Assembly: GCA_943704415.1 (NCBI GenBank)
Contig: CALSCO010002232.1
Location: 1 to 64,000 of the forward strand
DNA from: Parvularia atlantis
Lineage: Eukaryota; Opisthokonta; Rotosphaerida
Reading direction: 5' to 3'
Length of the DNA: 64,000 bases
The notes under the pieces are model-generated. The model was given only the letters and a program-made list of their open reading frames with translations, made no database searches and was not told the DNA's origin. Position 1 is the stretch's first letter. Each line of letters opens with the position of its first letter. Shown one piece after another: positions 33,501-44,225 of this stretch. Both the position numbers and the translations under genes were made by a program.

Positions 33501-35883
33501 CTCGTCGCGCGCCCTCTCGAGCTCGGCCAGCTCATCCGACTTGTGCTTGTCATCGGAGGGCGGCGCGGCGGCGGCCTGGCTGTTGCTAAAGCTCGCCTGG
33601 CGCTGGCTCAGCTTCTCGGCGCGCAGGCGCTCGAGGTCCGCCTTCTCGCCGTCCATTGTCTTGGGTTTGACATCCTGGTCTGACTTGTTGCCGGCCTGCT
33701 CGGCCTCACGACGCCGCCGGCGCTCCTCGCGCGCCGCCTCAAGCTCGGCCGCCTCGTCCGATACGGTTTTGGGCCTGCTCTCGGCCGGCGCGACAGTTCC
33801 TGCTCCTGCGTTGAGCAGGAAGCTCGACTGGCGCCTGCTAAACTTCTCGGCACGAAGCTGCTCGAGCTCGGCCTTCTCGCCGTCCATTGTCTTGGGTTTG
33901 ACATCCTGGTCTGACTTGTTGCCGGCCTGCTCGGCCTCGGCCTCACGACGCCGCCGGCGCTCCTCGCGCGCCGCCTCAAGCTCGGCCGCCTCGTCCGTTA
34001 CGGCTTTGGGTTTGCTCTCGGCCGGCGCGGCGGTGCTGGCGCCCGCGCTCAGCAGGAAGCTCGACTGGCGCTTGCTGATCTTCTCCGCACGCAGACGCTC
34101 GAGCTCGGCCTTCTCGGCGTCGATCGTCTTGGGCTTGTCCTCCCCGGCCTCCTCGCTCACGGGCTTGAGACCGGCCTTTTCGGCCTCGCGCTTCTTGCGG
34201 CGCTCCTCGCGAGTGCGCTCGAGCTCGGCGGCCTCATCCGACGACACCTTGGGCTTCTCCTCGCGGGCGGTGGGCTGGCCGGCGAGGAAGTTGGACTGGC
34301 GCTTGCTGATCTTCTCGGCGCGGAGGCGCTCGAGCTCGGCCTTCTCGGCGTCGATCGTCTTGGCGGCCTGCTGCGCGGCCTCGGCCGCTGCCGCCGCCTC
34401 CTCCTCCTCTTTGTAGCGCTTGCGTTCGAGACGGATGCGCTCGAGCTCGGCGGCCTCCTCGGACGTCGCCTTGGGCTTCTCCTCGCGGGCGGCGGGCTGG
34501 CTGGCGAGGAAGTTGGACTGGCGCTTGCTGATCTTCTCGGCGCGGAGGCGCTCGAGCTCGGCCTTCTCGGCATCGATCGTCTTAGCGGCCTGCTGTGCAG
34601 CCTCGGCCGCCGCCGCCGCCTCCTCCTCCTCCTTGTAGCGCTTGCGCTCCTCGCGGATACGCCCGAGCTCCTCGGCGTCGCCCTTGCTGGCCTCGCTGGC
34701 CTGCGGCTTGTCGCCGCCGGCGATCGCGGCGCTGTAAGCAGACGTGAGGTTGGCGGCCTGGCCTCGACGTGTGCGACTCTCGTCGCCCGCGGACTTGGGC
34801 CCGCCGCTGTTGTTGGCCGCGATCTTGTCCTCCCACATCCTGCGAGCGCGCGCAGCGGGTGAGGCGAGCCACGCACTGGGCATGCGCGTGCGCGCGCTCG
34901 CAGACGCACTTGGCGCTGACGAGGTTGTTGGAGCGGCTCGCGCGGTTCTTCTCCATCTGGCGCTGGCGCTCCTCCTCGGCCTTGCGCTTGTCCTCCTCGG
35001 CCTTGATACGCACGGCGTTCTCGCGCTTGCGCTCGGCCTCGCGACGCAGCGCGTCCTTGGCCTCGTCGGCGTTGATGTTGGTCGACTCCTTGAGCAGCTC
35101 GGCCGAGCTCGACCGCGCGATGCTCGACCGGCCGAGGCTCTCACGCGAGGGCGACTTGTGCACGCCATTGCTCTCGCTCGGCGCCGTCGTGTCGCTCAGG
35201 CGCTCGCGCGACGACCGGCGCGGCGGCTCCTCGTCGTGCTTGGCGGGCGTCTTGGCCGGCGCCTCGTCCTGCTTGACCTGGTGCTTGACCTCGGGCTTGG
35301 CGTCGGGCGCGCTCGAGGTCTTGGCCGGCGCGGGCTCGGCCGCCACGGCCGTCGTCGTCGACGTCGGCTCAGCAGCCGCAGCCGCAGCCGCAGCCGCAGA
35401 CACGACGCCGACGTTCAGCAGGCCCGAGTCGGCGCGGAGGGCTTCGACGGATGCGCGCCGCTTGGCCTCGCGCGCGGCGCGGCGCGCCTCGTACGACTCT
35501 GGGTCGAGCGCGGCCGCAGTGGCGGTCTCGTCCACGGTCTCGGTCGGCATCGGCGTTGGCTCGGGAGCGGGCACGGGCAGCAGCTTCTGCAAGCCCGCGT
35601 CAAAAAAAAACAGCGCGCGGGCGAGGATCCCTTGGCGCGCACGCACCGACGGCACGCTCGGCGTCGCGGGGGTGGCTGGCTCGGACGAAAGCGTCACGAC
35701 CTCGCCGCCGGCGTTGATGAGCGTGGCCTGCGGACGCCGTGCGCCGTCGGGTGTGAGCGAGCGCAAGCCCGGTTCCCTTCTCTTGTCTCTCCCACGCACC
35801 GACGCCGCCGTCTCCTTGGCGCGTGCGGCCCGCCGCGCCTCGCGCTCGAGGCGGCGCTGCTCGCGGGCGGCCTCCTCGTCCAT
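30534..35883 (-). CDS. LIM and plastin-type calponin-homology (CH) domain protein with long charged repeats
   Basis: A predicted actin-cytoskeleton adaptor. ATG at 35881-35883 (MDEEAAREQRRLEREARR) opens a Pro/Ala/Ser-rich, then coiled, region. From about 34700 down to 32700 lies a highly charged helical region of tandem 72-77-residue repeats. Each of the first five or six contains a copy of RLRAEKISKRQSNFL or a variant. Next comes one LIM domain: CAKCNETVYPLERTPVDNKV, YHKACFRCTECHKQL, YYCKPHF. After Ser/Thr-rich linkers comes a CH domain close to plastin/fimbrin CH1: SIDWINSKLGNDVHL, SNGVLLW-KLVNTV, GTVDDRAINLTQLDEKL, ENLQLALNS and FWGIREPQIYKAEEKACFN. A second zinc-like CFNCSERVGEQYA...FYCMTC segment follows the CH. 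A 14-G run at 31809 is an intron polypyrimidine tract on this strand. The order LIM before CH is the reverse of MICAL. Confidence 0.82.
31809..31822 (-). repeat. C14 (G14 on plus) intron polypyrimidine tract
   Basis: On the minus strand the intron end reads GGCTGACC, then C14, then TGCAG before the exon KLDNDWRQKL. The C run thus occupies exactly the interval between the CTGAC branch motif and the 3' splice site. Confidence 0.85.
33060..34700 (-). repeat. Tandem 72-77-codon repeats in the LIM-CH gene
   Basis: Near-identical DNA blocks recur at fixed steps: 34261 against 34483 (222 bp), 33651 against 33882 (231 bp) and 33066 against 33282 (216 bp). All periods are multiples of three. The high identity shows recent or homogenised duplication. 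Each early unit contains AEKISKRQS(N/S)FL, with a basophilic-kinase-like RxxS/RQS core. Confidence 0.8.
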
Positions 35884-36157
35884 CTCTAGGGGGGTGGGTG
35901 GGTGGCTCGGTGCGGCGTGGGTCGCGAGACGCTGCGCGTCGGTCAAGTGAGTGGGACTGGGGACACGCGACGCCCGGAATAGATTTTGCGTGGCGGGTCC
36001 CCTCCCTCCCTCCCCTTCCCGGCCGCGCGTGCAGCCGGCCTGGCCGCTCCCTCCCCCCTGGCCGCGCGACATGGCGCGGCGTGCCGTGTGCTTTGTGCCG
36101 CGCCGCGTGGCGTCTCAGCAGGCGGGCAAACACAAAATCGACCGACGCGGCGTCCAA
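35884..36157. promoter_or_regulatory. Upstream region of the LIM-CH gene
   Basis: 274 bp between the LIM-CH start and the septin-like stop, both minus. On the LIM-CH strand it carries a GGGAGGGAGGGAGGGGACC purine tract (about 35997-36017), capable in principle of forming a G-quadruplex. No ORF with homology was seen. Confidence 0.4.
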
Positions 36158-37965
36158 TCAGCGCGCGGCATCACCGACAGCGACCGCGGCGCGCAGGGCC
36201 TCGCGGCGGCGCTCGAGTGCGTCCGTGGCGTGCTGCAGATGCGCGAGCTGCGCGTCGATGTGCGCGAGTTCGGCGGCGCGGTCGTCGGCTGCGCGCGCGG
36301 TATGTGAGCCGCATGCTGCACCCCAGGCCGATCGTCGAGACGCACCCGACAGCTCAGCCTGTGCCACAAACGCCGCATCGTCCAGGCCGAGCTCGAGGCG
36401 CAGCAGCCGATCGCGCTTGCCCCGGCGAAAGCGCGCGTGCACGGCCGCGCGCGTGCTGCCGACGATCTGCGCGGTCGACTCGGGCCTGCGCAATCGCACT
36501 CAGCGGCGCGCTCGCGTCTGCCCATCACGCACGTCCACAGCAGCCGCTGCAGCACGCCGACGTCGCTGCCCTCGTGCCGCGCCACTGGCCGCGAGCCAGC
36601 GTCAGCAGATCGCGCACGCAGGCTGATGCATCGCCGCACCGTCCGCCCCCGCCGACCACGGGTAAGTCCGCACGGTCTCGCCAGCCACGAGCGTCGGCAC
36701 AAACAGCGGCCACTGCGACCCGACCGCACACGTCAGCGACACGTGCGCACATGCGTACCCGCGCACCGTCGCAGCCGCGGGTGGCTGCGGCAGCGGCAGC
36801 TGCAGGCGACGCAGCACGTCGGCCACCTTGGCGCAGCGACGCGGTTAGCGCGCACTGCACACACACACACACACACCAGCAAGCACATGCACACACCAGT
36901 TCGCGCCGTGCGAGACGCTCGGGCTCGGCGAGGCATTCGGCTCGCGCGACCACGGGCACGACGTGTACCAGCGGCGCGAGCGCGAGCAGCGCCTGCGCCT
37001 CAACGACGGCGGCAAAGCTGCGGCCAAACGGCGGCAGGGCCATCAGGCACAGGTGGGCGCGCAGGTCGTCTGCCGCGGCCGCGTCGCCGGCGCCCGTGTC
37101 GAGCGCGTTGTGCATCTGCTGCTCAAACACGGCCTGGTGGTGCCGCTGCACGAAGGCGACGAGATCCTTGGCCCTGTCATGCGGCGGATGAGCTAGCACG
37201 AGGCGACACGCACGTTGCGCGTACTTCTGCTCGTCGGTGAGGTCTGCGGCGATGAAGCGCACGCGCAGGGTCGCGCCCGCGCCCGTCTTAAAGTCGAGCG
37301 TCGTGTACTGCAGCGGCGCGCCCTCACCGCTGGCCTGCACGGCCTGCTGCAGCTCGCGCGCCTCGGCCTCGCCGGCGCACAGCGGCGCGAGCGCGTGGGC
37401 TAGCAGCGCCGCGGCGCCCATGCCCAGTGCGCCTGCGTGTGCGTTGCGTGTATGAGCTTCGCGCCTGACAGCGCGTGCGCTGGCCGCACCGCACGCGACC
37501 AGGTTGAGCTCGGCGGACGCGCCCAGGGCCGCGGCGACCTCGGCGACCCGCGCGTGCCCCGCGAGGACGCGCGGGGCGAGCGCGGCGGGCGGCGGCGCGC
37601 TTGTTGTTGACGGCGAGTCCTTGACGAAGAACGCGAGGCGCAGCGCCGCGAGCACGCCGGGCTCGAACGCGCCAAAGACCTGCCGCAGCTCTGCGACACT
37701 CTGCGCCGTTGCCGCGGCGGCCGTCGCCGCGCCGTCGCCGTTGCTGCCCGCGACCTCGCGCTTGAGCCGGGCCTCGTCTGCGGGGCACGCGCGCGTCTAA
37801 GCCCCTGCGACGACGCGGGTGGGGCCGCACGCAACGCTGCCCGACGTGCGACAGCTCGAGCTCCTTGGCGCGCAGCAGCGCCAGCAGCCGCTCGCGCTTG
37901 GCCATGAGCAGATCGCGCAGGGGCGGCGCGGCGCCGTCGTCGGCCGCTGGCTGGGCGTCGGCCAT
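36158..37965 (-). CDS. Divergent septin-like protein with degenerate P-loop
   Basis: Septins are GTP-binding filament proteins of the cell cortex. After a coiled N-terminus (MADAQPAADD, then RERLLALLRAKELELSHV) the septin fold can be followed. The strand and P-loop position reads ELNLVAC-GALGMGAAALLAH after removing a GTGCGG/CAG intron; septins have GESGLGKST here, so the Lys and Ser/Thr are replaced by Ala. Then come LDFKTGAGATLRVRFIAADL (switch region), the septin G4 neighbourhood LRAHLCLMALPPFGRSFAA and VHVVPVVARAECL (normally AKADT), the septin-unique VRTYPWSAGA (normally GRQYPWG) and DVGVLQRLLWTC. The C-terminus is a coiled coil, AADDRAAELAHIDAQLAHLQ onward, as in many septins. I infer a non-hydrolysing, perhaps non-binding septin subunit. 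A (CA)n run at 36856-36877 lies in an intron. Confidence 0.65.
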
Positions 37966-38074
37966 GTTGGGGCGCGGCTCGGTCAATCTGTATGCGTCAC
38001 GGCGTGCAGCCGCCAAAGCATGAGCTCACGCCGCGCCGTGCAGCTTCGTACCTGACCCGCCTCACGTGAGCGAG
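37966..38074. promoter_or_regulatory. 109-bp divergent promoter, septin-like / M28 peptidase
   Basis: Separates two divergent start codons. It has locally lower GC (for example TCTGTATGCG) but no recognisable box. Confidence 0.4.
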
Positions 38075-39747
38075 ATGGCCCGCGCCGCGCTGCTCGCCGT
38101 CCTCTGCCTCGCGGCCGTCGCCGCATCCGCCTTCGCCGCCGTCGCGGCCCCGCGCAAACTCGTGCTGCTGCGCGGCGTGCCCGAGACCGAGGCGCAGTCG
38201 CTGGCCAACAAGTTTGACGTGCGCGGTGCGTGCGCTTTTTGTTTTCTCTCCCTCGCGGGGACGTGGGTGAACTGAAAACGACGACGGCGACCACCCAGGC
38301 ATCTTTGGCGACCTGACGCTGCTGGTGCGTGTGCGGCCGCACTCCCGCACAACAACGGCTCACACTCGCACGCGCAGATCGCCACCCCGGCCGAGCTCGC
38401 GAGCCTGCGCGAGGCCCACCCGAACGCGCTCGACGTGGCCACGTACGATCGCGAGCGCACGGTCGTCGTGCTCGAGAAGCAGGAGCTCACGGTCGACACG
38501 GAGGCGTCGGTGGCCAAGTGGGCGCGCGATATGCGCACGCTGGTCGACAGCGACGACAACCTGCGCGTCATCTTCGCCCTGCCCCGCCGGCTCGTCGTGC
38601 TCGTGCGCGAGGGCGACATCGCCGCGCTCAAGGACCTGGCCCTGCCCGGCGACACCGAGGTGCTGCCGATGCTCGCGCAGCGCCTGCGCACGCCGAGCGA
38701 GGCGCGCACGGCCCGCCTGCAGCGCCTGCGCAAGACGTACAAGACGGTCGAGCGCCAGGCCGACATCCCCGCTCTCTTGGCCCAGGTCAACCAGACGACC
38801 CTGCGCTCGTTCATCGAGTACCTCTCGGGCGAGAGCACGGGCTCGCCCATCCTCACGCGCAACTCGTACGCGGTCGGCTCGGGCGTGACCCTTGCGGCCA
38901 ACTACCTGCAACAGCAGTACACCGGCTTTGGCTTCAGCGCCGCGCAGGAGTCGTTCCGCACCGACATGGGCCCCAACGTGATCGCGACGCTGCGTGGCGC
39001 CGTTGAGCCCAACGTCTACGTCGTCATGGGCGCGCACTACGACTCGCGCAGCACGAGCTCGACCAGCACGACCCAGCGCGCCCCGGGCGCCAACGACGAC
39101 GGCTCAGGCACGGGCGCGCTCCTCCAGATCGCCAAGATCATCAGCGAGAACCGCCTCAGCTTCCGCTACTCGGTCATCCTCGGCTCGTGGTGCGGCGAGG
39201 AGCAGGGCCTCATCGGCTCGCGCGCCTACGCTGCCAAGAGCCGCAATAACGACCTCGACATCCTCGCCATGCTCCAGGCCGACATGATCGCCTACCGCGC
39301 CTCGGGCGAGGCCGCCCAGTGCGCCTTCCCCAACCGCAACGCCGACCAGGACCTGACCGACCTGTCGATGGAGCTCGTCAACACGTACGTGCCGGCCGTG
39401 CGCACGTGCTACACCTCGGCGTGCTGCTCGGGTGCGTGCGTGTCAGTGCGTGTGTGCGTGGTCGCTGACGGCGTACGGGCGCCGTGCAGACCACCAGAGC
39501 TTCACCGAGCAGGGCTACGCCGCAACGCAGGTGCGTCCGCGCGCTTCACACTGCCCGCGGCCCCGCGCCGCCGCTCACGCGCCCGCGCTTACGCCCACAG
39601 CTGTTTGAGCGCTGCGGCAGCATCGCCGACGTGCAGTACCACCAGAGCGGCGACCTCGTCAACCGCGCCAACTACGACCTCAACCAGCTCGCGCTCAACA
39701 CGCAGGCGATGCTGGCCAACCTGCTCGTGCTGGCCGAGGTGCTGTGA
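38075..39747 (+). CDS. Secreted M28 family zinc aminopeptidase
   Basis: Removes N-terminal residues from peptides outside the cell or in the vacuole. ATG at 38075 starts a clear signal peptide (MARAALLAVLCLAAVAASAF). A propeptide-like region of roughly 200 residues follows. The catalytic domain has the M28 metal set: VVMGAHYDSR (His), GANDDGSGTGALLQIA (bridging Asp), SWCGEEQGLIGSRAY (catalytic Glu and metal Glu), LQADMIAYR (Asp) and DHQSFTEQGY (His), the last after an intron. It ends RANYDLNQLALNTQAMLANL. Three or four short introns, the first two close to the 5' end. The closest families are Vibrio/Aeromonas-type leucyl aminopeptidases and fungal vacuolar or secreted ones. Ligands are complete, so it is probably active. 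Confidence 0.9.
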
Positions 39748-39807
39748 GAGCGCGGGCGCCGAGGGGAGGAGGGACGAGGAAGAGAGCGATTGTCCTTAAC
39801 CGTGAGC

Positions 39808-42220
39808 ATGATGAGTGCGGGACCAACGCTGCCACTGCACCGCGGCGACGTGCGCACGTCCGACGCGTACGACAACGCCAAGCTCCGCCGGCCGGGCGCG
39901 GGCGCGTCGCTGCTGCTGCGCTTACGCTCGGCGCTGGGCGCGGTGACCGTGCGCCAGGTGCTGGTCGTGCTGCTGGTGGCGCAGGCGCTGGCCGTGCTCG
40001 TCGTGCTCTTTGTGCCAGCCGTGCGCGGTGCGGCGGCCTGCAGTGCCCGCAAGCGAACGTGCGCACTGAACGCGCGCGGGCGCCCCCGCAGACTCGGACG
40101 GCGTGCAGTCGCTGCAGCGCGCCCTCGCCGTGCCTTGGCAGCCGGGGCCGCGCGCGCTCGCGCCGACGCGTGGCGTGCGCGTGGCCGACGAGAGCAGCGA
40201 GGCCGACGACGGGGCGCCGGCCGCAGCCGCCGCCGTGGCCGTGGTCGCCGAGGCCGAGCGCGGCGGGCGGCACAAGCGCCCCGAGGAGGACTGGTCGACG
40301 CAGCGCGACGCCGTCGTGGACGCGGTGCGGTTCGCCTGGAAGGGCTACACGAGCTTCGCGTGGGGCTACGACGAGCTGCGGCCGATCTCGCGCACGAGCG
40401 AGACATGGTTCAACCTTGGCCTGACCATCGTCGACTCGCTCGACACGCTCTGGCTGGCCGGGCTGCGCGCCGAGTTTGACGAGGCGCGCGCGTGGGTCGC
40501 CGACTCGCTCTCGTTCGAGTGCGCGCTGCCACCGTGCCTAGTCGATGCGCCTTCAACAACTCACGGCTCACGTCGCGCATCAGGCACCCCAACCCGGTCA
40601 ACGTCTTCGAGGTGACCATCCGCGTCCTCGGCGGCCTGCTCGCGGCGCACCACCTTGCGGGCGACGACGTGTTCCTCACGCGCGCGCAAGACCTCGGCGA
40701 CCGCCTGTGCGCGGCCTTTGCCGGCGGCGTCGTTGTGCCGCTCGCGTCGGTCAACCTGCGCGACCGGCAAGGCGTGCCTCGCCGCCCGGCACAGCGCCGC
40801 GATCCCGCCTGACACGTCCGCGCCGCGCGTCGCAGGCGTCGCGGCGCACTTCAACGGCGGCGCGAGCTCGACCTCCGAGGCGACGACGATCCAGCTCGAG
40901 TTCACGTACCTGTCGGAGCTCACGGGCGACCGCAAGTGCGCCCCCGCTTGCTGTCGTGCGACCGCCCGTCTGACCGCGCCGCAAGGTACGCACAGCTCGC
41001 CGACGCCGTCATCGCGCACATCGAGGGCCTGCCGTCGCTGGATGGACTCGTGCCCGTGTTCATCTCGCCCTCGACGGGCCAGTTCACGAGCACCGAGATC
41101 AAGCTCGGCGCACGCGGCGATAGCTACTACGAGTACCTGCTGAAGCAGCATCTGCAGACCGGCAACGAGCGGTGCGTGTGCCCTGTCGCCGCACACGTGA
41201 GTAGCTGACGCGTCTGAGCCCGCAGCGCCCTGCGCATGTACCGCAAGGCCGTCGGGGGCATCCGCAAGCACGTGCGTCGCGCGCAGAGCACAGCACGGCA
41301 CCCCCTGACGGCGCGACGCACAGCTCGTCGGGAGATCGCAGCCCAATGAGCTCGTGTTCATCGGCGAGAAGTTCATGGGCGCGACGCAGCTCAGCCCCAA
41401 GATGGACCACCTGGTGCGTGCACGCGCACATGCCCGTGGCCCGCGCTCACATTGCCGTAGGTCTGCTTCCTCCCGGGCGTGCTCGCGCTCGGCGTGACGA
41501 TGGGCGCGCGGCTGGACCAGCTCGTGGGCGAGCTCAACGCGGACCAGGTCGCTGAGATAAAGGTGCCGCCCGTTGTCCATGCGCAAGGTCTGCGCGTGCT
41601 GACGCCGGGCCAGCTCGCCGAGGAGCTCATGTACACGTGCTACATGATGTACAACACGACGGCGACCGGGCTCGCGCCCGAGATCGCCTACTTCAACGTG
41701 GCCGGCCGCACCGGCAACGACATCATCATTCACGAGGCCGACCGGCACAACCTGCTCCGGCCCGAGACGGTCGAGAGGTGCGTGCGGCGTGCGTACCTTT
41801 GCGCACGCTGAGACGCGGGGAGCGCGCAGCCTGTTTGTGCTGTGGCGCATCACGCGCAACCCGATGTACCGCAAGTGGGGCTGGACCATCTTCCAGGTGT
41901 GCGGCGCAACGGGCACGGCCGCGCGCACAGACTGAGCCCCGACGGCGCAGGCTTTCGAAAAGTACTCGCGCGTGCCCACGGGCGGGTACACGGATCTGCG
42001 TGACGTGACCAAGATCCCGCCGCCGCCGATGGACAAGATGGAGAGGTGCGGCCCGAGGCGTGCACGCACAGTGGTTGGACGTACGCGCACGCACAGCTTC
42101 TTCATCGCCGAGACGCTCAAGTACCTGCTGCTGCTATTCAGCGACGACGACGTCGTGCCGCTGAGCGAGTACGTTTTCAACACGGAGGCGCACCCGCTGC
42201 CCGTGCTGGTGCGGCCGTAA
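39808..42220 (+). CDS. MNS1: ER class I alpha-1,2-mannosidase (GH47)
   Basis: Trims an alpha-1,2-mannose from Man9GlcNAc2 on glycoproteins in the ER, for N-glycan processing and quality control. A short cytosolic tail ([14 protein letters not shown]) is followed by one membrane anchor ([19 protein letters not shown]), the usual type II layout, and an Ala-rich stem. The GH47 domain shows [104 protein letters not shown] and [16 protein letters not shown]. The calcium-binding threonine is in VFNTEAHPL near the C-terminus. About nine introns. Two adjacent ATGs exist (39808, 39811). The gene faces CorA tail to tail across 56 bp. An alternative is a Golgi subtype; ER is preferred only on general resemblance. 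Confidence 0.93.
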
Positions 42221-42276
42221 CGATGCCATGTTGTTGTGCCATGCATGCAGTGCGCGGAACGTGTGAACAGAGAGAG

Positions 42277-44218
42277 CTACAGCAGGCGGTTCCACTTGAA
42301 GAACACAAACATCGAGAAGCCGATCGCGAGCATGAGCGAGATCGAGAAGGCAAACGGCTGCACACGCACGAGCGCGTGTGTTGGCGAAATGAGCGGTGCG
42401 CGCGTGCGCCACGCACGATGCCGGTCTCGTCCTCCTCCACTCGCCCGGGGTACCACAGGTTCATGCCTGCCAGTGTGGCCCACACGGCGCGGTTAGCCTG
42501 CACGCCGGACGGCCACGGGCACGCGGGCGCGCGCACCGAGGATGCCGCTGATCGCGTTGACCGGCAGGCCGATCGTCGCGACGAGCGAGAACACCTTCAT
42601 CGCCACATTTGTCTTCTGCGCCGAGTCGGCCAGGTCCAGGCTGACCTTGGCCAGGTAGTTGGCCTGCAGCTGGTTGAGCGCGTCGCGCGAGGCGTTGACG
42701 ATGCGCAACAGGTCCGTCAGGTGGTCGAGCGCATCGCGCAGGTACGGCTCAGTCTCGCGCCGCACAAACGGGTGCGCGCCCACGGCGACCGCGCGCAGCA
42801 CGTCGCGCTTCAACAGCAGGTGCCGCTGCACGTTGGTGATCAGCCGCCGCGACGTGGCCATCCGTAGCAGCGTGTCGTTCTTGTCGCTGTCGCTCAGCAC
42901 GAGCGCGAGGTCGTGCAGCGACTCGACCTCGTCCTCGGCCCCGTGCACGACCGGGATCCACACCTTGAGCGCCTCGCCCAGCAGCAGGTACATGATGCGG
43001 TCGGGCGTGAGCAGGGTCGTGCCGGCCGCGAGGCGCTCCATCATCGCCCGTAGCACCGCGCACGGCTCGTCGTGCAAGGTGAAGATCGCGTCCGGGAAGA
43101 TGAGCATGGTCACAAACACGCCGTTGTTGAACGGGTCCTGCTGCGACGACAGCTGCACGCACGCCAGCAGGTACGTGTCGAAGAACTCGACGCGCTCGCG
43201 GTTGTCGCCGCCGAGGATGTCGCCCAGCGTGACGCTGTGGATGCCCTGGCGCTGCTTGCCGCGCTCGCAGTCAACATTGGTGCAGTGTGTGCGCGCGTGC
43301 GCGCTCGTTCGCACGCGCCTGCTGCAGCTGCTCGAGGTCCGCGTCCGACGCCTCCGTCAGGTCGAACCAAAATTTGCGCTTGTCACGCCCCATCACCGGC
43401 TCCACGAGCTCGCTCGACCACTCGTCAAACTTGTGCATGACCACCGTCGCGTGCTCGGGGTCTGTGCCGTCGTCGGCGTCGGCACGGCAGCGAGACTGCG
43501 CGGCAAGGCGTACCGGTGGCCAGCAGGCAATATTTGCTCGTTGCGAGCATGTCCTCGTCGACAGCGAGTGGCAGCGGGCGCTTGTCGTTTGCACCCGGGT
43601 TAAACTCCGAGCGCATGTAGTCGAGCAGCCGCGTGTCGGCGTCGGCGATGACCTGTACGCCGTTCTGCGAGTGCGCGCGCGTCAGCCAGGACGGGTCAAG
43701 CGCAGTGAAAGGCCACGTACGGCGCGCCGCCGCAGCCCGGCCGCATCGTCGCTGTCCCCGGCGCCCTGCGGCAGCCCGTCGCTTGTGCTGCGCCGCCGCC
43801 CCTCGACCGCGCCAGCCGCGTGAACAGGGGGGTCTGGCCTTGCGAGTGGCGCGAGCTCGTCGTCCTTGTCGTCCTCGTCCCCGTCCTCGTCGGTGACGTT
43901 GCCGTCGTCGCCCTCGCTGCCGTCGCCGCTCTCGCCCGCGCGCTCGTCCGCCAGCACCGCGTCGACGTCGTCCGCGTCGGCGACGAGGTCGACGCGGACG
44001 GGCTGGCGCGGGCGCGGGCGCGGTGCCGGTGACGACGCGGGCGACGTCGACTCGGACGCGTCCGCCACTGCTGGCGGTACTGGTGCTGCTGCTGCTGCGC
44101 CGACAGCGACGTCGTCATCGTCTTCCTCCGCCCCTGGCGCCAGGGCCTCGACGCTGGGCTCGGCGTGCTGCGCGTCGCTGTCGAGCGCAAGAAGCAGAGC
44201 GCGCGACTCGTCCGCCAT
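42277..44218 (-). CDS. CorA-family magnesium transporter-like protein
   Basis: A pentameric divalent-cation channel of the plasma or organelle membrane. ATG at 44216-44218 (MADESRALLLALDSDAQ) opens a long acidic, Ser/Pro-rich cytosolic leader with runs of D and E. After a GTACGTG/CAG intron comes NGVQVIADADTRLLDYM. The soluble CorA domain includes VEFFDTYLLACVQLSSQQDP, RIMYLLLGEALKVWIPVVH, AEDEVESLHDLALVLSD and the long helix LNQLQANYLAKVSLDLADSA. The first membrane helix (VFSLVATIGLPVNAISGILG) leads to the loop LAGMNLWYPG, keeping the diagnostic GMN triplet. A second helix (AFSISLMLAIGFSMFVFFK) ends at NRLL. Which ion and membrane cannot be told. The start codon is only 7 bp from the nearest candidate start of the divergent JmjC gene. 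Confidence 0.87.
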
Positions 44219-44225
44219 TTCTGCA

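Noticed and set aside
32136-34416. Two long plus-strand open frames (over 500 codons each) across 32.1-34.4 kb
   Set aside because: They are antisense to the LIM-CH gene and consist of Leu/Arg/Ser-rich low complexity with no domain. High GC makes long chance frames common.
34850-35168. N-terminal Arg/Ser/Pro-rich start of a 1009-codon minus-strand frame
   Set aside because: The first 110 or so codons are a shadow of the real LIM-CH exons in another frame. The true path enters the charged repeats through an intron near 34.85 kb, joining NNLVSAK to the segment beginning WEDKIAANN.
36856-36877. (CA)n run near 36.86 kb as a separate feature with function
   Set aside because: It lies inside a septin-like intron near its 3' half and looks like a plain microsatellite.
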